Source: Sorex araneus
Lineage: Eukaryota; Chordata; Mammalia; Eulipotyphla; Soricidae
Assembly (NCBI RefSeq): GCF_027595985.1
Contig: NC_073306.1
Coordinates: 100,749,926-100,813,925, forward strand
Direction: 5' to 3'
Length of the DNA: 64,000 nt
Below the pieces are notes generated by a model that was given only the letters and a program-made list of their open reading frames with translations, was not told the DNA's origin and did not search any database. Made by a program: the position numbers and the translations under genes. How positions within the stretch are numbered: position 1 is the stretch's first letter; every line of letters starts with the position of its first letter. Shown here piece by piece: positions 1-11,984 of the stretch.

Positions 1-885
1 ATATGTTTTCCTGGTGACAGAGGGAAGTTTTTTGTTTTTTCTGTGCCACTGATAGTACATCTATTGCAAGAAGACTCGTTCCATTTAGTTGGTGTCCACT
101 GTTTCTGTTGGCGACTTGACATTGTTATAGCCACTGAAGGTCTTGACTGTGCAAGCCTTCTTTTCCCAGTTCCAGGCCTCTGCCAGCTCAAAGTGCCTCC
201 CCTGTCCCTACACTGCCTGCATCATAACCTTTTGCCTTTCCTCACCATGGAAAAATCCAGACTCTTTGGCCATCGGGCATAGATCATAGACAGCAAGAAT
301 ACTCTTCTCTTCTGCTTATCACTTTAATCTGTTCCCTCGGTTGACAGAGTCCTTTGCTTGGTGGTCTTGTTCCAGGATTCCAGAAAGGAAATTGGTAAAA
401 CAAAACAAAACAAAACAAAACAAAACAAAACAAATCTCCTCTGATTTGGGCTTTTTATTCAACCTATTAATTAACCCTCTGACTCCAGATGTGTCTGACA
501 GACTGTTTTCCCATCCCACCACCGTTGCCTTGATTTTTATGTGTTTACTGGACAGGTTTTCTCCAGATCTCATCTATAAGGACTTCGTTTGTACATGAAG
601 CCTCACTGCTGAACTTTAACGACAGATGTAAAATCTACCTATGTGGTCGAAGAAAACTATTTGACTCCAGATGAGAGCTACAAGTCAGGAACTGGAGTTA
701 ACTATGAATGTAAATACTTTTATTATTCTCAGAAATCCTCAGGTATGTCATATGTCAAATAATGTTAAAGTTTGATCCTCATGACTTCTAGGAAGTGCTT
801 CGTTCTCCCTCAGTGCCCTTCCATTTTTCTCACATTGATCAATGGTTTCTGGAACTGTTAAAAGACAGTGGGAACAATGAAATAC
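1..885. other. Unique or ancient sequence with an AAAAC microsatellite
   Basis: No gene is recognised. The only clear structure is a simple (AAAAC)n run at about 397-432. The short open frames here show no family resemblance. Confidence 0.6.
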
Positions 886-1492
886 TCTGAAGCACTAAGA
901 ATAAAGTAATGAAATTTTCGTCAACATAAATGGAACTAGAGGATATAATGCAGAATAAAGTCAGTCGGAAGGAAAGGGATTGATACAAAATAGTTTCTCT
1001 CCTGTGTGGAACTTAAATATATTCTCTAGGTAGCAATAAGGGCTGGAGCAATAGCACAGCGGTAGGGTGTTCGCCTCTCACGCAGCCGACCCATGTTCGA
1101 TTCCTCCGCCTCTCTCAGAGAGCCCGGCAAGCTACCGAGAGTATCTGGCCCGCACAGCAGAGCCTGGCAAGCTACCTGTGAGTATTGGATATGCTGGAAA
1201 CAGTAACAATAAGTCTATGATAAGAGACATTACTGGTGCCCGCTCGAACAAATTGATGAACAACGGGATGACAGTGACAGTGACAGTGATAGGTAGCAAT
1301 AAAAATCCAAAGGCAACATAACGGGAGAACTGATTCACACCATTGAGTTAGAGGGTAGGGAGGGAAGAGTGTTTGGAATTCTTGGGAGCAGAAAGGTTAC
1401 ACTGGTGATAGGTGTAGTGTTGAAATTATGTGCTTGCGAAACCATTATGAATAGCATTATTAACAAAAGAATCTCAATAAAATTTAAAAGAA
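886..1492 (+). mobile_element. Old L1 3' end, interrupted by a SINE
   Basis: The segment around 925-1015 resembles the mammalian L1 ORF2 tail (a GGAACTAGAGGATATAATGC-like stretch). The part after the SINE at 1040-1289 resembles an L1 3' UTR and ends in an A-rich stretch with AATAAA near 1480. It is diverged and has no usable coding frame. Confidence 0.55.
1040..1289 (+). mobile_element. SINE type B, full length, with target-site duplication
   Basis: The tRNA-derived head (GGCTGGAGCAATAGCACAGC, B-box-like GTTCGATTCC) is followed by the type B body and a terminal ACAGTG tandem repeat instead of poly(A). A perfect 13-bp TSD, TAGGTAGCAATAA, flanks it at 1027-1039 and 1290-1302. It sits inside an older L1. 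Confidence 0.9.
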
Positions 1493-1882
1493 AAACAGTC
1501 GGAAGGCAGCCCACCTGCTGCTTGCCTTGAATGCAGGAAATGAGCATCCTACCATATGGGTACTTGGATACCCACATGGCCCCAGACACTTGCAGCAGAT
1601 CCACTGCCAACTGTGGCCCAGGAACCATTGAGGTGGTTGCTTGAGTTTTACATTTTAAAACACTTAACATTTTATTTTGCTGATACAAAATTATTTTCCT
1701 GTTTTTTCATCAACCAAACAAATCAGGTTTCTCTCCATATTTGTCTATATTTACACATATACTACAAATGACTGATAATCATTTTTAATAAGTGATAGCT
1801 GTGTAATGAATCTGTCAAACCAGCAGTTAAAACTTGTATATGACCTTTTATAACCATTAATAGACTGAATAAAATCTGTTTA

Positions 1883-2134
1883 GGGCTGGAGCAATAGCAC
1901 AGTGGGTAGGGTGTTTGACTTGCACGTGGCTGACCCGGGTTTGATTCCTCTGCCCCTCTCGGAGAGCCTGGCAAGCTACTGAGAGTATCTCGCCCACATG
2001 GCAGAGCTTGGCAAGCTACTTGTGGCATATTCGATATGCCAAAAACAATAACAACAAGTTTCACAATGGAGACATTACTAGTGCCCGCTCGAGCAAATCG
2101 ATGAGCAACGCGATGACAGTGCTACAGTGCTACA
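1883..2134 (+). mobile_element. SINE type B
   Basis: Complete head and body, ending in two copies of a GCTACAGT-like unit at about 2118-2134. I could not find a convincing TSD. Confidence 0.85.
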
Positions 2135-2301
2135 GGTGTGAGAGTAGTGGCTACCACTGAAGGCCTCACCTAACGATGTACAACAGCCCAAGTATAACAT
2201 CTTGGCATTGATTTCTTGGAGTGAAGATAGCGTATATATTGGTAGATATAGTAGACTCTGAAGAGAATAGATGAATATTATTATTATTATTATTGTTATT
2301 T

Positions 2302-2462
2302 GAGTTTGGTGCCATATTCAGCTTTGTTCAGGGATTACTTCTGGCTCTGTGGGCAGAGATTACACCTGACAGGCTTGGGGACCATATGAGATGTCAGAAA
2401 TCAAACCTGTGTCAGCCACATGCAACGTATATGTTCTACCTTCTATATGATTACTCCCACCC
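2302..2462 (-). mobile_element. Old type A-like SINE
   Basis: The reverse complement shows a degraded head and body (the GGGGACCATATG block is at 2378-2389 on the plus strand). An (ATT)n run at 2278-2295 marks the old tail side. Confidence 0.6.
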
Positions 2463-2829
2463 TAAATTTTCTATTTTAAAACCTCAAGGAAAGAAAAATT
2501 ATCACCATATACTATTAACATTCCCCTTTCATTTATTTGAACACCACAACTTGCACAGGAGAATGGAATCCTGCATGAATATGTGATCCTATCAATATGG
2601 ACACTAACTGATAGGGTAAGAGTTTCACCTGCCTGATTTCAACAGTTTTAAAGCAAGGGTGCAAATGTGACATCTGATACTCTTCCCAAGAGGAGTGTAT
2701 TTTATAAATGACAAAATAATAGTAGTATAATAATAGAATACTAGAATGATTATACTCAAGTGTAGGATATTAAAAAATATGTTTAGACTATTACGTAAGG
2801 ACAATAGAAAGCTTGGTTGGAAGCTTGTC
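2463..2829. other. Unique sequence
   Basis: AT-rich sequence in which I see no gene, RNA or recognisable repeat. Confidence 0.5.
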
Positions 2830-2985
2830 ACAAGTACGGGGTAAGCAGGAGAGGGCAATTAGGGTTGGGAAGGAGCCACTATGACAACAGTTGGAAATAA
2901 TCACTCTGGACAAGAATTGAGTGCTGAGAGTAAGCAAAGGGATAGCCTTTCAGTACCTGTACCACAAACCGTAATGACCAAAAGG

Positions 2986-3066
<81 letters not shown>

Positions 3067-3270
3067 AAGGGTGTCTACTATAGAGACAAACTGGAGGTGG
3101 GGGTGGGAGGAGGGAAATTTGGGAAATGTACACTGGTGAAAGGATGGGTGTTGGGACATTGTATGACTGAAACCCAAACATGGACCAAAAAAACCCCCAA
3201 AACAACAAAATCAAACCCAGAGAACCGAAAACAAAACAAACAAACAAACAAACAAACAAACAAACCCTAC
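2830..3270 (+). mobile_element. Old L1 3' UTR carrying a long GA microsatellite
   Basis: The part after 3085 (GTACACTGGTGAAAGGATGG and a following TGTATGACTGAAA) is the same 3' UTR found in the younger shrew L1 copies. A (GA)n array fills about 2989-3063, where younger copies have a short GAGAGA run. A (CAAA)n tail lies at 3234-3265. The open frames through the GA array are artefacts. Confidence 0.65.
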
Positions 3271-3376
3271 TAGTATACAAAAAAAAACTCCAATAGTATA
3301 AAAACTACAAAGGTAAAAGAAAACCCAGAGATGTCCTTAAGAGGTTTTATAAATTTAAATTTTAATCTTTTTTTTT

Positions 3377-3798
3377 GAGAAATTAAATTTTTTTTTCTTT
3401 TGAATATTTTTTATTCTGTAGCTTCTTATAGTCTGGAAAGTCTTTTTTTTTGTTTTTTGTTTTTTGTTTTTTTTTTTTTTAATTTATTTATTTTTAATTA
3501 GAGAATCACCGTGAGGGTACAGTTACAGATTTATACACTTTTGTGCTTATACTTCCCTCATACAAAGTTTGGGAACCCATCCCTTCACCAGTGCCCATTC
3601 TCCACCACCCGTAAACCCAGTGTCCCTCCCACCCTCCCCAATCCCATCTCCCCCCCACCCCACCCTGCCACTGTGGCAAGGCATTCCCTTCTGTTTTCTC
3701 TCTCTAATTAGCTGTTGTGGTTTGCAATAAAGGTGTTGAGTGGCCGCTGTGCTCAGTCTCTAGCCCTCATTCAGCCCGCAAAGAGAAATTAAATTTTT
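3377..3798 (-). mobile_element. 5'-truncated L1 3' end with 3' transduction
   Basis: The 3' UTR of a young L1 subfamily (closely matching 62320-62590) lies on the minus strand at about 3481-3782, with its A-rich tail at 3443-3480. Beyond the tail is a ~46-nt unique segment (3397-3442) with its own AATAAA, then a second A-run. A 16-bp TSD, GAGAAATTAAATTTTT on the plus strand, lies at 3377-3392 and 3783-3798 and encloses all of it. Confidence 0.85.
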
Positions 3799-4309
3799 GA
3801 ACCCATATCATCTGAAAATATCCCATGGATTCTTACACTTGATCCATCTGCCTTCCCTGTTCCAAGATTTGAACCTTTTTCTAGGACATTAATTAAGCCC
3901 TGATGCTCTAGGGTGTTGTATGCAGGAAGCAGGAGCGAGCTGAAGTAGGTTATGTGGCCATTGATGTGGACCTGGGATGAGCTTTATTCTAACTCTGGAA
4001 TTTTTACTGGAACGATGGGCTACATTTAGGACAATGACAACTGAAATGACAGACACATTTAAACAGTTGCGGACATGCTGCTGTATTAGCAGTCCTGAAA
4101 TAGACTATTGCAAAGTTGATAGACTGTCTTCATCTCCTTGCTTATCAGAGAAATTTATTCAGCAAAGTAATGGAAAGTGTAACATATCTAGTAATATGAA
4201 AATATTCCAAATGTCATTCTTGGAACACTTAAATTTAAACTATCCACCAATAGTTTTATAGGTTCTTGTAAAATATACCTTAGGGGAAAAACACATATTA
4301 AAAAAACAA
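3799..4309. other. Unique sequence
   Basis: No repeat or gene recognised. The 94-codon frame at 3977-4261 has no similarity that I can name. Confidence 0.5.
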
Positions 4310-5395
4310 ACCTTGGGGGTATGGCGCTGGCAACACGTCAACCTGTACCTGCAGGGGAGTGAATCAGCAGCCTGATGGTGCCTTCAGGCTTCCTGATACC
4401 CCAAAATTGCTGCTGTGCTTTTGGCCAGACCCCAACAACTTAGGACCAAATTTACCAAGAAATTAAATGGCCAGAGTTAGGTATGTGGGAGCCACACCTA
4501 TAAACCACCTTTGGCTCAGCTATACAAGCTCATTTTCTCAGAGTTGGGATTGGCTACCTCCCCCGCCCCACTTCCCAATACACATGGAAGAACTGGCAGT
4601 CACCCCCACAAACCAACTCCAGCGCCACCCTGTAAGCTCTACTACCGGCCTTGCTTCAGAGACCCCTAAATAAATCTCAAAAGAGAGCAAAAGTTGCAGT
4701 TAAGCTTGGACCTATGCATGTCTGAACAGATCAGAATAAATTGGAGGGGGTGGGTTGACCTGTGCCCGCCCATGTAGAGTCCCCGGCATCCACTGCTTCC
4801 ACAATCCAAAATTGCCACCATACACCTACCCTGACTCCACCGTCTCAGGATGGACCTCACCAAGATATAATCTGCTGAAAATTTTGCAGCGTGGATCTTA
4901 GTGCACCAACAACCCTGCCCCAGAGACACAGAGGCAATTCCCGGAAGACACCACAGTGTTAGAGATCTCTCTGGGCCCCATACCAAGCCAATATCACCGG
5001 GGCATCCCAGATGAGGCAGATGCAGTCTCCCCACCTACTCCAGATGGAATCCCAGTGTCCAAGAGTGTCCACAAGCCAGGCCCTCAGTATTCGAGTTCTA
5101 GGACTAAATCTTCAGGCCACCTGGCAGCAGAGGACCGGGGCTGTCCCTCCCCTGGTCCCCACCCACTCAGAACATTGGCTGTCATGCCTACAATTTGCCT
5201 CCAGCCACCATCTTAGTGCACCAACAGCCCTGACCCAGAGACTCCCAACTGAATCCCAAAATGGATTAGTGTCATACAGAGATGTCTCTGGGATCCAACC
5301 ATTTACAATCTAGAAATTTACATTTACAACCACGGCTGCACAAGCTCTTATGATATTCAAAATGAGCAATGGAAAATAAATTATTTAGCATCTGC
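4310..5395 (+). mobile_element. Old GC-rich unit-based retroelement (candidate)
   Basis: The stretch is GC-rich and partly self-similar: CTTAGTGCACCAACA followed by a CCCTG/CCCAGAGA block occurs near 4897 and again near 5213. Near 5380-5396 an A-rich linker ending TTATTTAGCATCTGCC resembles the linker of the composite at 20790-20812. I take it as an older relative of the unit family at 20.1, 23.5 and 37.8 kb. An ERV LTR is the alternative. Confidence 0.45.
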
Positions 5396-5399
5396 CCCT

Positions 5400-5650
5400 G
5401 GGCTGGAGCTATAGCACAGCGGGTAGGGCGTTCGCCTTGCACGCGACTGACCCAGGTTTGATTCTTTTGCCCCTCTTGAAGAGCCCGGCAAGCTACCAAG
5501 AGTATCCTGCCCCCTGGCAGAGCCTGGCAAGCTGCCTGTGGCGTATTCACTATGCCAAAAACAGTAACAACGCATCTCACAATGGAGACGTTACTGGTGC
5601 CTGCTCAAGCAAATTGATGAACAATGGGAAGATGGTGCAACAGTGCGATT
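5400..5650 (+). mobile_element. SINE type B
   Basis: Full head (GGGCTGGAGCTATAGCACAG) and type B body. The tail is degraded to GTGCAACAGTGCGATTGTCA. Confidence 0.85.
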
Positions 5651-6384
5651 GTCATAGTGTTCCCATTTCTATTTCATTTAACAGTTTTTCACTGAACACC
5701 TCTTAGGCTTTAGAAATTCAATGGATAAAGACATCCTGGGAACATGTTTTCAGAGGTGGATAGAAAGGGCTCAGATTAATAAAATAAATAACACAAGATA
5801 TGATATGGAGAATGACTAAGTTGAGGAAGTAGAGAGATTTTAAACAAGAAATGGCTCTTTCTCTTTAGCAGCTACCCTTTAAATATCTATACTGAACTAA
5901 AAATGAATGAATTAGAAAAAAAAAGAATAAAATCTAAGTCTAAAAGTCTAAATCTGTGGTTAACAGAAGAAAATGGGGAAGAGGGTATGCAAAGTTGTCA
6001 ACTTTATGATTAAGGATAATATTGGATTTTTAATGGTGAATTAAAGTAGTTTTTAATGATATTCTGAAACAAACTTTATAGTGCAATGCTACTTTAGTTA
6101 AGAGCTTTAAAATAAACCTAAATTGAGAAGAAAGAAAAGGTATCTAATCAGACACTCCTATATCTACCTCTGGCCTCTACAAGTCTAGAGTTGCTAGGTA
6201 TTCCTATCCTGCATATATACAGATTAAACATACATAGTCCCTTTTTTTGATGACCTCAATACTTAATACTAAGATCATAAACCCTTAATGAAAATAATTA
6301 TATTTTGTAGGCATTCTCAAAGCTTAAAATGAGATTTAGTTACTAGAACTGCTCTTGACATTTTTTTCCCCCAATGATTATTTA
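5651..6384. other. Unique AT-rich sequence
   Basis: No gene or repeat recognised. Confidence 0.5.
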
Positions 6385-6544
6385 AACACACATACACACA
6401 CACACACACACACTTTTTGGTGCCACACCTGGTTGTGCTCAGACTTACTCCTGGAGCACTCAGGGAACCATATGGGGAGCCAGGGATCGAACCTGGGTCA
6501 GCTGCTTGCAAGAGCCCCACCTGCTGAACTATCTCCCCAGCCCC
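6385..6544 (-). mobile_element. Type A SINE with CA microsatellite at its tail
   Basis: The reverse complement reads from a head ending at 6544 to a GGTGTGGCACC-like end at about 6418. Its A-rich tail has turned into (CA)n at 6385-6413. Confidence 0.75.
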
Positions 6545-6670
6545 ACAAACATTATTGAAAGAACAGAGGACTGTAAATGCAGGAAAACTCAGGAGCAAAT
6601 AAGAAGCATCGGTAATCACATGCTTTTAAACAACTAAGCACTGTTTTATTAGCACCACAGTCAACATAAC

Positions 6671-6811
6671 CTTTTTTTTCTTTTGAGCCACACTGGCGAT
6701 GCTTGGGGATTGCTCCTGGCTCTGCACTCAGGAATTACACATGGCAGTGAAACTGAGTTGGCCGTGAGCACGTCAAATGACAGCTGGTAGCTGTACCATC
6801 GCTCCAGCCCC
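6671..6811 (-). mobile_element. Type A SINE, diverged
   Basis: Head (GGGGCTGGAGCGATGGTACA on the minus strand) at 6790-6811, with the body running to a poly-T at 6671. The middle of the body is rearranged. Confidence 0.7.
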
Positions 6812-7000
6812 TCAGTATAACTTTTCTTTCCCTGATGTTAATATCCCTGTTTGCTATTGAATTGAGCAAAGTAGACTTGACTCCTGAAATGAGAAAACAG
6901 TCTAAATCAACCCCATTCTCAGCAGAGTGCTCCCTCCAAAAAAAGGGAAAGAAATCCATAAATCCTACCTTGGAATTTGCGTGTTAAGGCTGTTTTCTAC

Positions 7001-8749
7001 CAACAAACGCCCACGGATAGCTAAAACAATTCTTGGGAAAAGGATGATGGGAGGCATCACCCTCCCCAACCTCAAACTTTACTACAAAGCGGTAACAATT
7101 AAAACAGCATGGTACTGGAACAAAGGCAGACCCGCAGACCAATGGAACAGGGTGGAATATCCCTACACACAACCCCAAATATACGATCATCTAATCTTTG
7201 ATAAGGGAGCAAGAGATGTGAAGTGGAGCAAGGATAGCCTCTTTAACAAATGGTGCTGGCACAACTGGACAACCACATGCAAAAGAATGGGCATAGACCT
7301 CGACCTGACATCATGCACAAAAGTCAGATCAAAATGGATTAAGGACCTCAACATCAGACCACAAACCATAAGGTACATTGAAGACAAGGTTGGCAAAACC
7401 CTCCACGATATTGAAGATAAAGGTATCTTCAAAGATGACACGGAACTAAGCAATCTAGTAGAAACAGAGATCAACAAATGGGACTACATTAAACTAAAAA
7501 GCTTCTGCACCACAAAAGATACAAGGACCAAAATACAAAGACTATCTACAGAATGGGAAAGGATATTTACACAATACCCATCAGATAAGGGGTTGATATG
7601 AAGGGTATATAAAGCACTGGTTGAACTCTACAAGAAGAAAACATCCAACCCCATCAGAAAATGGGGCAAAGAAATTAACAGAAACTTTCCCAAGGAAGAG
7701 ATACGAATGGCCAAAAGGCACATGAAAAAGTGCTCTACATCACTAATCATCAGAGAGATGCAGATCAAAACAATCATGAGATACCACCTCACACCACAGA
7801 GACTTGCACACATCCAAAAGAACAAAAGCAACCACTGTTGGAGAGGATGTGGGGAGAAAGGGACCCTTCTACACTGCTGGTAGGAATGCCGACTAGTTCA
7901 GCCCTTTTGGAAAACAATATGGACGATACTCAAAAAACTAGAGGTTGAGCTTCCATTTGACCCAGCAATACCACTGCTGGGAATATATCCCAAAGGAGCA
8001 AAAAAGTATAGTCTAAATGACATCTGCACTTATATGTTCATCGCAGCACTGTTTACAATAGCCAGAATCTGGAAAAAACCTGAGTGCCCTAGAACAGATG
8101 ACTGGCTGAAGAAACTTTGGTACATCTATATAATGGAATACTATGCAGCTGTTAGAAAAAATGAGGTCATGAAATTTGCATATAAGTGGATCAGCATGGA
8201 AAGTATAATGCTAAGTGAAATGAGTCAGAGAGAGACAGACATAGAAAGATTGCGCTCATCTGTGGAATATAGAATAATAGAATAGGAATCTAACACCCAA
8301 GAATAGTAGAAATAAGTACAAGGAAGCTGTCTCCATGGCTTGGAGGCTGGTTTCCCATTCTGGGCAACTCAGAGAAGGGAACACCAAGTAAAATGTGGTC
8401 GGAGGTCATACGGGGGAAGGGTGACGAGTGCCGAATGTAGACTAGAGACTGAACACAATGGCCACTCAACACCTTTATTCCAAACCACAACACCTAATCA
8501 GAGAGAGAGAGCAAAAGGGAATACCCTGCCATAGTGGCAGTGTGGGGTGGGGGGAGACAGTACTGGGGAGGGTAGGAGGGATGTTGTGTTTACTGGTGGT
8601 GGAGAATGGGCACTGGTGAAGGGATGGGTTCTTGAACTTTGTATGGGGGAAACATGAGCACAAAAATGTATAAATCTGTAACTGTACCCTCACAGTGATT
8701 CACTAATAAAAAATAAATAACTAAAAAAAAGAAAGAAAGAAAAAAAAAA
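7001..8749 (+). pseudogene. 5'-truncated L1 with damaged ORF2 C-terminus
   Basis: A 15-bp TSD, AAGGCTGTTTTCTAC, at 6986-7000 and 8750-8764 bounds the insertion. It encodes only the ORF2 C-terminal part (motifs such as GGITLPNLKLYYKA, MFIAALFTIARIW and MEYYAAVRKNEVMKF). The frame is broken by a stop at 7599-7601 and further stops or shifts near 7880, so no functional protein is possible. The 3' UTR follows from about 8290 with a G-rich segment, then the A-rich tail. The endonuclease and most of the reverse transcriptase are missing. Confidence 0.9.
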
Positions 8750-8764
8750 AAGGCTGTTTTCTAC

Positions 8765-9456
8765 AAGTGTCCCATACAACAACAATAAAATATCAGCACT
8801 GGGATTCTGTAGTAAAGTGTATCTCACCTGAACTGGGTGGGTGGCAGGGGGGCGGGGAGTTTGGGATTGTGTGCAAATTCCAGCTTTTAAATTCCCCACA
8901 TTCCCATTCCACCTTTTAAATCCCACACATTCCTACCCGCTGAATTAATAAGCAGGAGCAGTCAGTACAATCAATACATTGATTTCTAGAGCAGCCTCCT
9001 GTCTCATTTAGAGAACCAAGAGTTACACTTGGTTTTACGGTTCCACAGCTCTGCCCCAATGCAGTTTTAATTATTTTTATTTTCGTAAACTGCAGAGAAA
9101 TGAAATTACGGAAAAAAGTCTTTTAAAAAAATCCATACGACTTTGTAGGCTTTCAACCAAGGCTTAAAAAGACACACATGAAATCTTAATTGGGTTCATC
9201 TGAGATCGTTTAACCTTCCAGAGGAAGCAAACAAGCAGCAAGTTTTTTTTTTATTCTTAAAATATATGCAAAAAAATATATGCAGTCACCAAGGAATAAT
9301 TGTAGTTAGACTGTATTAATCACTTGGCATGGTTTATTAAATGTAAGGTTCATCCAGTATTAGGATATAAGTCAGTAGTAGAGCACATCCTTTGCACCTA
9401 TAAGGCCATGTACCTCAGGGGATTTAAAAGAATTAATAACTAGAAATTAAGTTTCA
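8765..9456. other. Unique sequence
   Basis: Mostly AT-rich, with no recognised gene or repeat. Confidence 0.5.
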
Positions 9457-9606
9457 GGGGCCAGAGAGATAGTACAGAGGGTAGGGCATGTGCCTTGCAT
9501 ACAGCTGAACTGGGTTCCCGTGTGCATCCCCGAGCCTGCCCATGTGATCTCTGAGTGCAAAACCAGGAGTAAACTCTTAGACAGCTGGGTGTGGTGAAAA
9601 AAAAAT
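9457..9606 (+). mobile_element. Type A SINE, internally shortened
   Basis: Head GGGGCCAGAGAGATAGTACA, shortened body, GCTGGGTGTGG end and a short A-run. Confidence 0.75.
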
Positions 9607-9805
9607 GTAAATATTTGCAAGCTTTTGTTGTCTTTTACTTCGGTCTTAATTCTCTTTCTAAAACTCAGAATTTAATCTGTATGATGTTCACTAAGAAATA
9701 TTCTGTTAAATCTATTAGAAAAAGAAGCTAATATTAAATATAAGATCTGGCTTGTTACAAGTGAAATATCCATGTGTATAGGTTCATACTTAGTTACTAC
9801 TGGGG

Positions 9806-10003
9806 TCACTGTCATCACTGTCACTGTCATCCCGTTGCTCATCGATTTGTTCGAGCGGGCACCAGTAACATCTCTCATTGAGAGATTTATTGTTACTGTT
9901 TTTGGCATATCCAATATGCACGGGTAGCTTGCCAGGCTCTGCCGTGTGGGCTTGATACTCTCGGTAGCTTGCCGGGCTCTCCCAGAGGGGCGGAGGAATC
10001 AAA
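9806..10003 (-). mobile_element. SINE type B, 5'-truncated
   Basis: The minus-strand body ends in GACAGTGACAGTGATGACAG tandem repeats (plus strand 9806-9831). The head is lost beyond 10003. Confidence 0.85.
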
Positions 10004-10182
10004 CTTCAGGAAAATCTTTTTGATATAAAAATCTTACATAATGTAGCAAGAACTGCTCAAGTTTTAGACTCAGTAATTCATCTTTTTGTTGTAACACTTC
10101 ACAGTATTTTGGTTAAAAAATTTGAAATCTCCAACAAATGAAGCATATAAATTAGCACACCATGTAGCTCTGTACTGTCTAT

Positions 10183-10417
10183 AGCACTGTCTTCCTGTTG
10201 TTCATTGATTTGCTTGAGCGGGCACCAGTAATGTCTCCATTTTGAGACGTGTTGTTACTGTTTTTGGCATATCGAATATGCCATGGGTAGCTTGCCAGGC
10301 TCTGTCATGCAGGTGGGATACTCTTGGTAGCCTTCCAGGCTCTCCAAGAAGGATGGAGGAATTGAACCCGGGTCAGCCGAGTGCAAGACAAACACCCTAC
10401 CCGCTGTGCTGTCGCAC
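10183..10417 (-). mobile_element. SINE type B
   Basis: Head and type B body on the minus strand, with a degenerate tail. The extreme 5' end of the head is missing. Confidence 0.85.
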
Positions 10418-10890
10418 ATACATGGTCCAGTACACCACATATGATCAGAAATAAAGGCATTATTAAAATTTTAAATATATCATTATAAATTATATTTCTG
10501 AAAGGAAGATATAGAGAAAAGCTTTTACCTTTTTGCTATCAATGAAAAACAAAACATACAAAGTTATATTGCTATGATTTCACCTGTGGCAAAATATGAA
10601 TACATTACATGCAAACTGGAAGCTACTATCTGTCTTAGGAAAGTAAAATTAATTTTTTGGCCATTTTCCCTGTTACAATAATGTGGAAAACATTCTAAAA
10701 TGATCCTGGAATATCATGTAATTTCTACACAAATTGCATTGAAATACAATTGAAAAAAACCTGAAATAAATACATTACTGCTCTTTGGTTATGCAAAATA
10801 TTTCTCCACTCAACTTATTTTATAATGCTAATATTTTCACCCTTGCTTTTGTGATCCTTATAGTGTTTCTCCTCTCTTTTCTTTTGTTGT
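10418..10890. other. Unique AT-rich sequence
   Basis: Nothing recognised. Confidence 0.5.
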
Positions 10891-10894
10891 TTGG

Positions 10895-11055
10895 TAATTT
10901 TGGGGGGAAGCAGGCACATGTGATAAAGCTCAGAGCTTACTTCTGGGATCACTTCTGGTGCTGCTCAGGGGATCAGATCTGGTGCCGGGGATTGAACCTG
11001 AGCTGACTGTGTACATGGCAAGTGCCTTACCCACTGTACTATCTCTAGAGCCCGC
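10895..11055 (-). mobile_element. Old type A-like SINE
   Basis: Degraded body and head. The tRNA B-box region reads GGGGATTGAACCTGAGCTGA on the plus strand near 10987. Confidence 0.6.
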
Positions 11056-11138
11056 CCCACCCCCGTCATTGTTTTCAAAAGCTGTTCACAAATATTTAGA
11101 ATTGTATTTAGTACAGGTCAAAGTGTGTTCAACGATGC

Positions 11139-11321
11139 GGTTTTTTTTTTTTTTTTGCTTTTTTGGGTCACACCTGGCGATGCACAGGCGTTACTCCTGG
11201 CTCTGCACTCAGGAATTACCCCTGGCCATGCTCAGGGGACCATATGGGATGCTGGGATTTGAACCCGGGTCGGCCGAGTGCAAGGCAAATGCCCTACCCG
11301 CTGTGCTATCTCTCCAGCCCC
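11139..11321 (-). mobile_element. Type A SINE with target-site duplication
   Basis: Near-consensus copy with poly-T at 11141-11156 and head at about 11321. The TSD CAACGATGC is at 11130-11138 and 11322-11330. Confidence 0.92.
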
Positions 11322-11585
11322 CAACGATGCATTTTTAATGACAAAAATAAGGTCCTGGATTATACAACTAATACTGGGCCAACATCTGGATTTTACTCCT
11401 CGGTTACTCCTCAGGCTAACTCCAGGGAGAAATACTGATCTCAGGAATATTGGCCTCTGTTCCAATATTGAGAGTGTGCCATTGGGAGATTGGGCCCTGA
11501 TGCAGGTGGCCAAAACTCTAGGAGATTTAATGGAAGAATGTGGAGAAATCAGGCCGCAGACATGTCAGAAGAAAGACCTGACTAT

Positions 11586-11733
11586 GGGGTAGAGAGATAG
11601 CACAGCCGGTAGGGCACATGCTTTGCATGCCCGGGATCCCCTGTGATCCCCTGAGCACTGTCAGGAGTAATTCCTGACTGCAGAGTCAGGAGTAAGCTCT
11701 GAGCATCACTGGATGTGGCCCCAACACAAAAAC
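11586..11733 (+). mobile_element. Type A SINE, shortened
   Basis: Head at 11586, missing the segment around the B box to the CATATGG block. Ends in ACACAAAAACAA. Confidence 0.75.
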
Positions 11734-11735
11734 AA

Positions 11736-11973
11736 TGTATCACTATATCACTGTCATCCTATTGCTCATTGATTTGCTCAGGCTGGCACCAGTAACGTCT
11801 CCATTGTGAGACTTGTTACTATTTTTGGCATATCGAATATGCCACGGGGAGCTTGCCAGGCTCTGCTGTGTGGGCGGGATACTCTTGGTAGCTTGCTGGG
11901 CTCTCTGAGAGGGGCGCAGGAATCAAACCCGGGTCGGCTGCATACAAGGCAAATGCCCTATCCGCTGTGCTAT
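11736..11973 (-). mobile_element. SINE type B inserted into the tail of a type A SINE
   Basis: The type B body is on the minus strand. The likely TSD CACAAAAACAA at 11725-11735 and 11974-11984 falls in the A-rich tail of the neighbouring type A copy. Confidence 0.8.
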
Positions 11974-11984
11974 CACAAAAACAA

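Noticed and set aside
962..1507. AGTCGGAAGG at 962-971 and 1498-1507 as a TSD of the old L1
   Set aside because: The left copy lies inside recognisable L1 sequence, so it cannot mark the insertion edge. Probably coincidence.
2879..3280. Long frames on both strands through the GA array
   Set aside because: They exist only because (GA)n has no stops (poly Arg-Glu, or Leu-Ser on the other strand).
4310..5395. Endogenous retrovirus LTR or internal region
   Set aside because: I see no gag, pol or env similarity, no primer-binding site and no paired LTR ends. It is kept as a candidate unit-family element.
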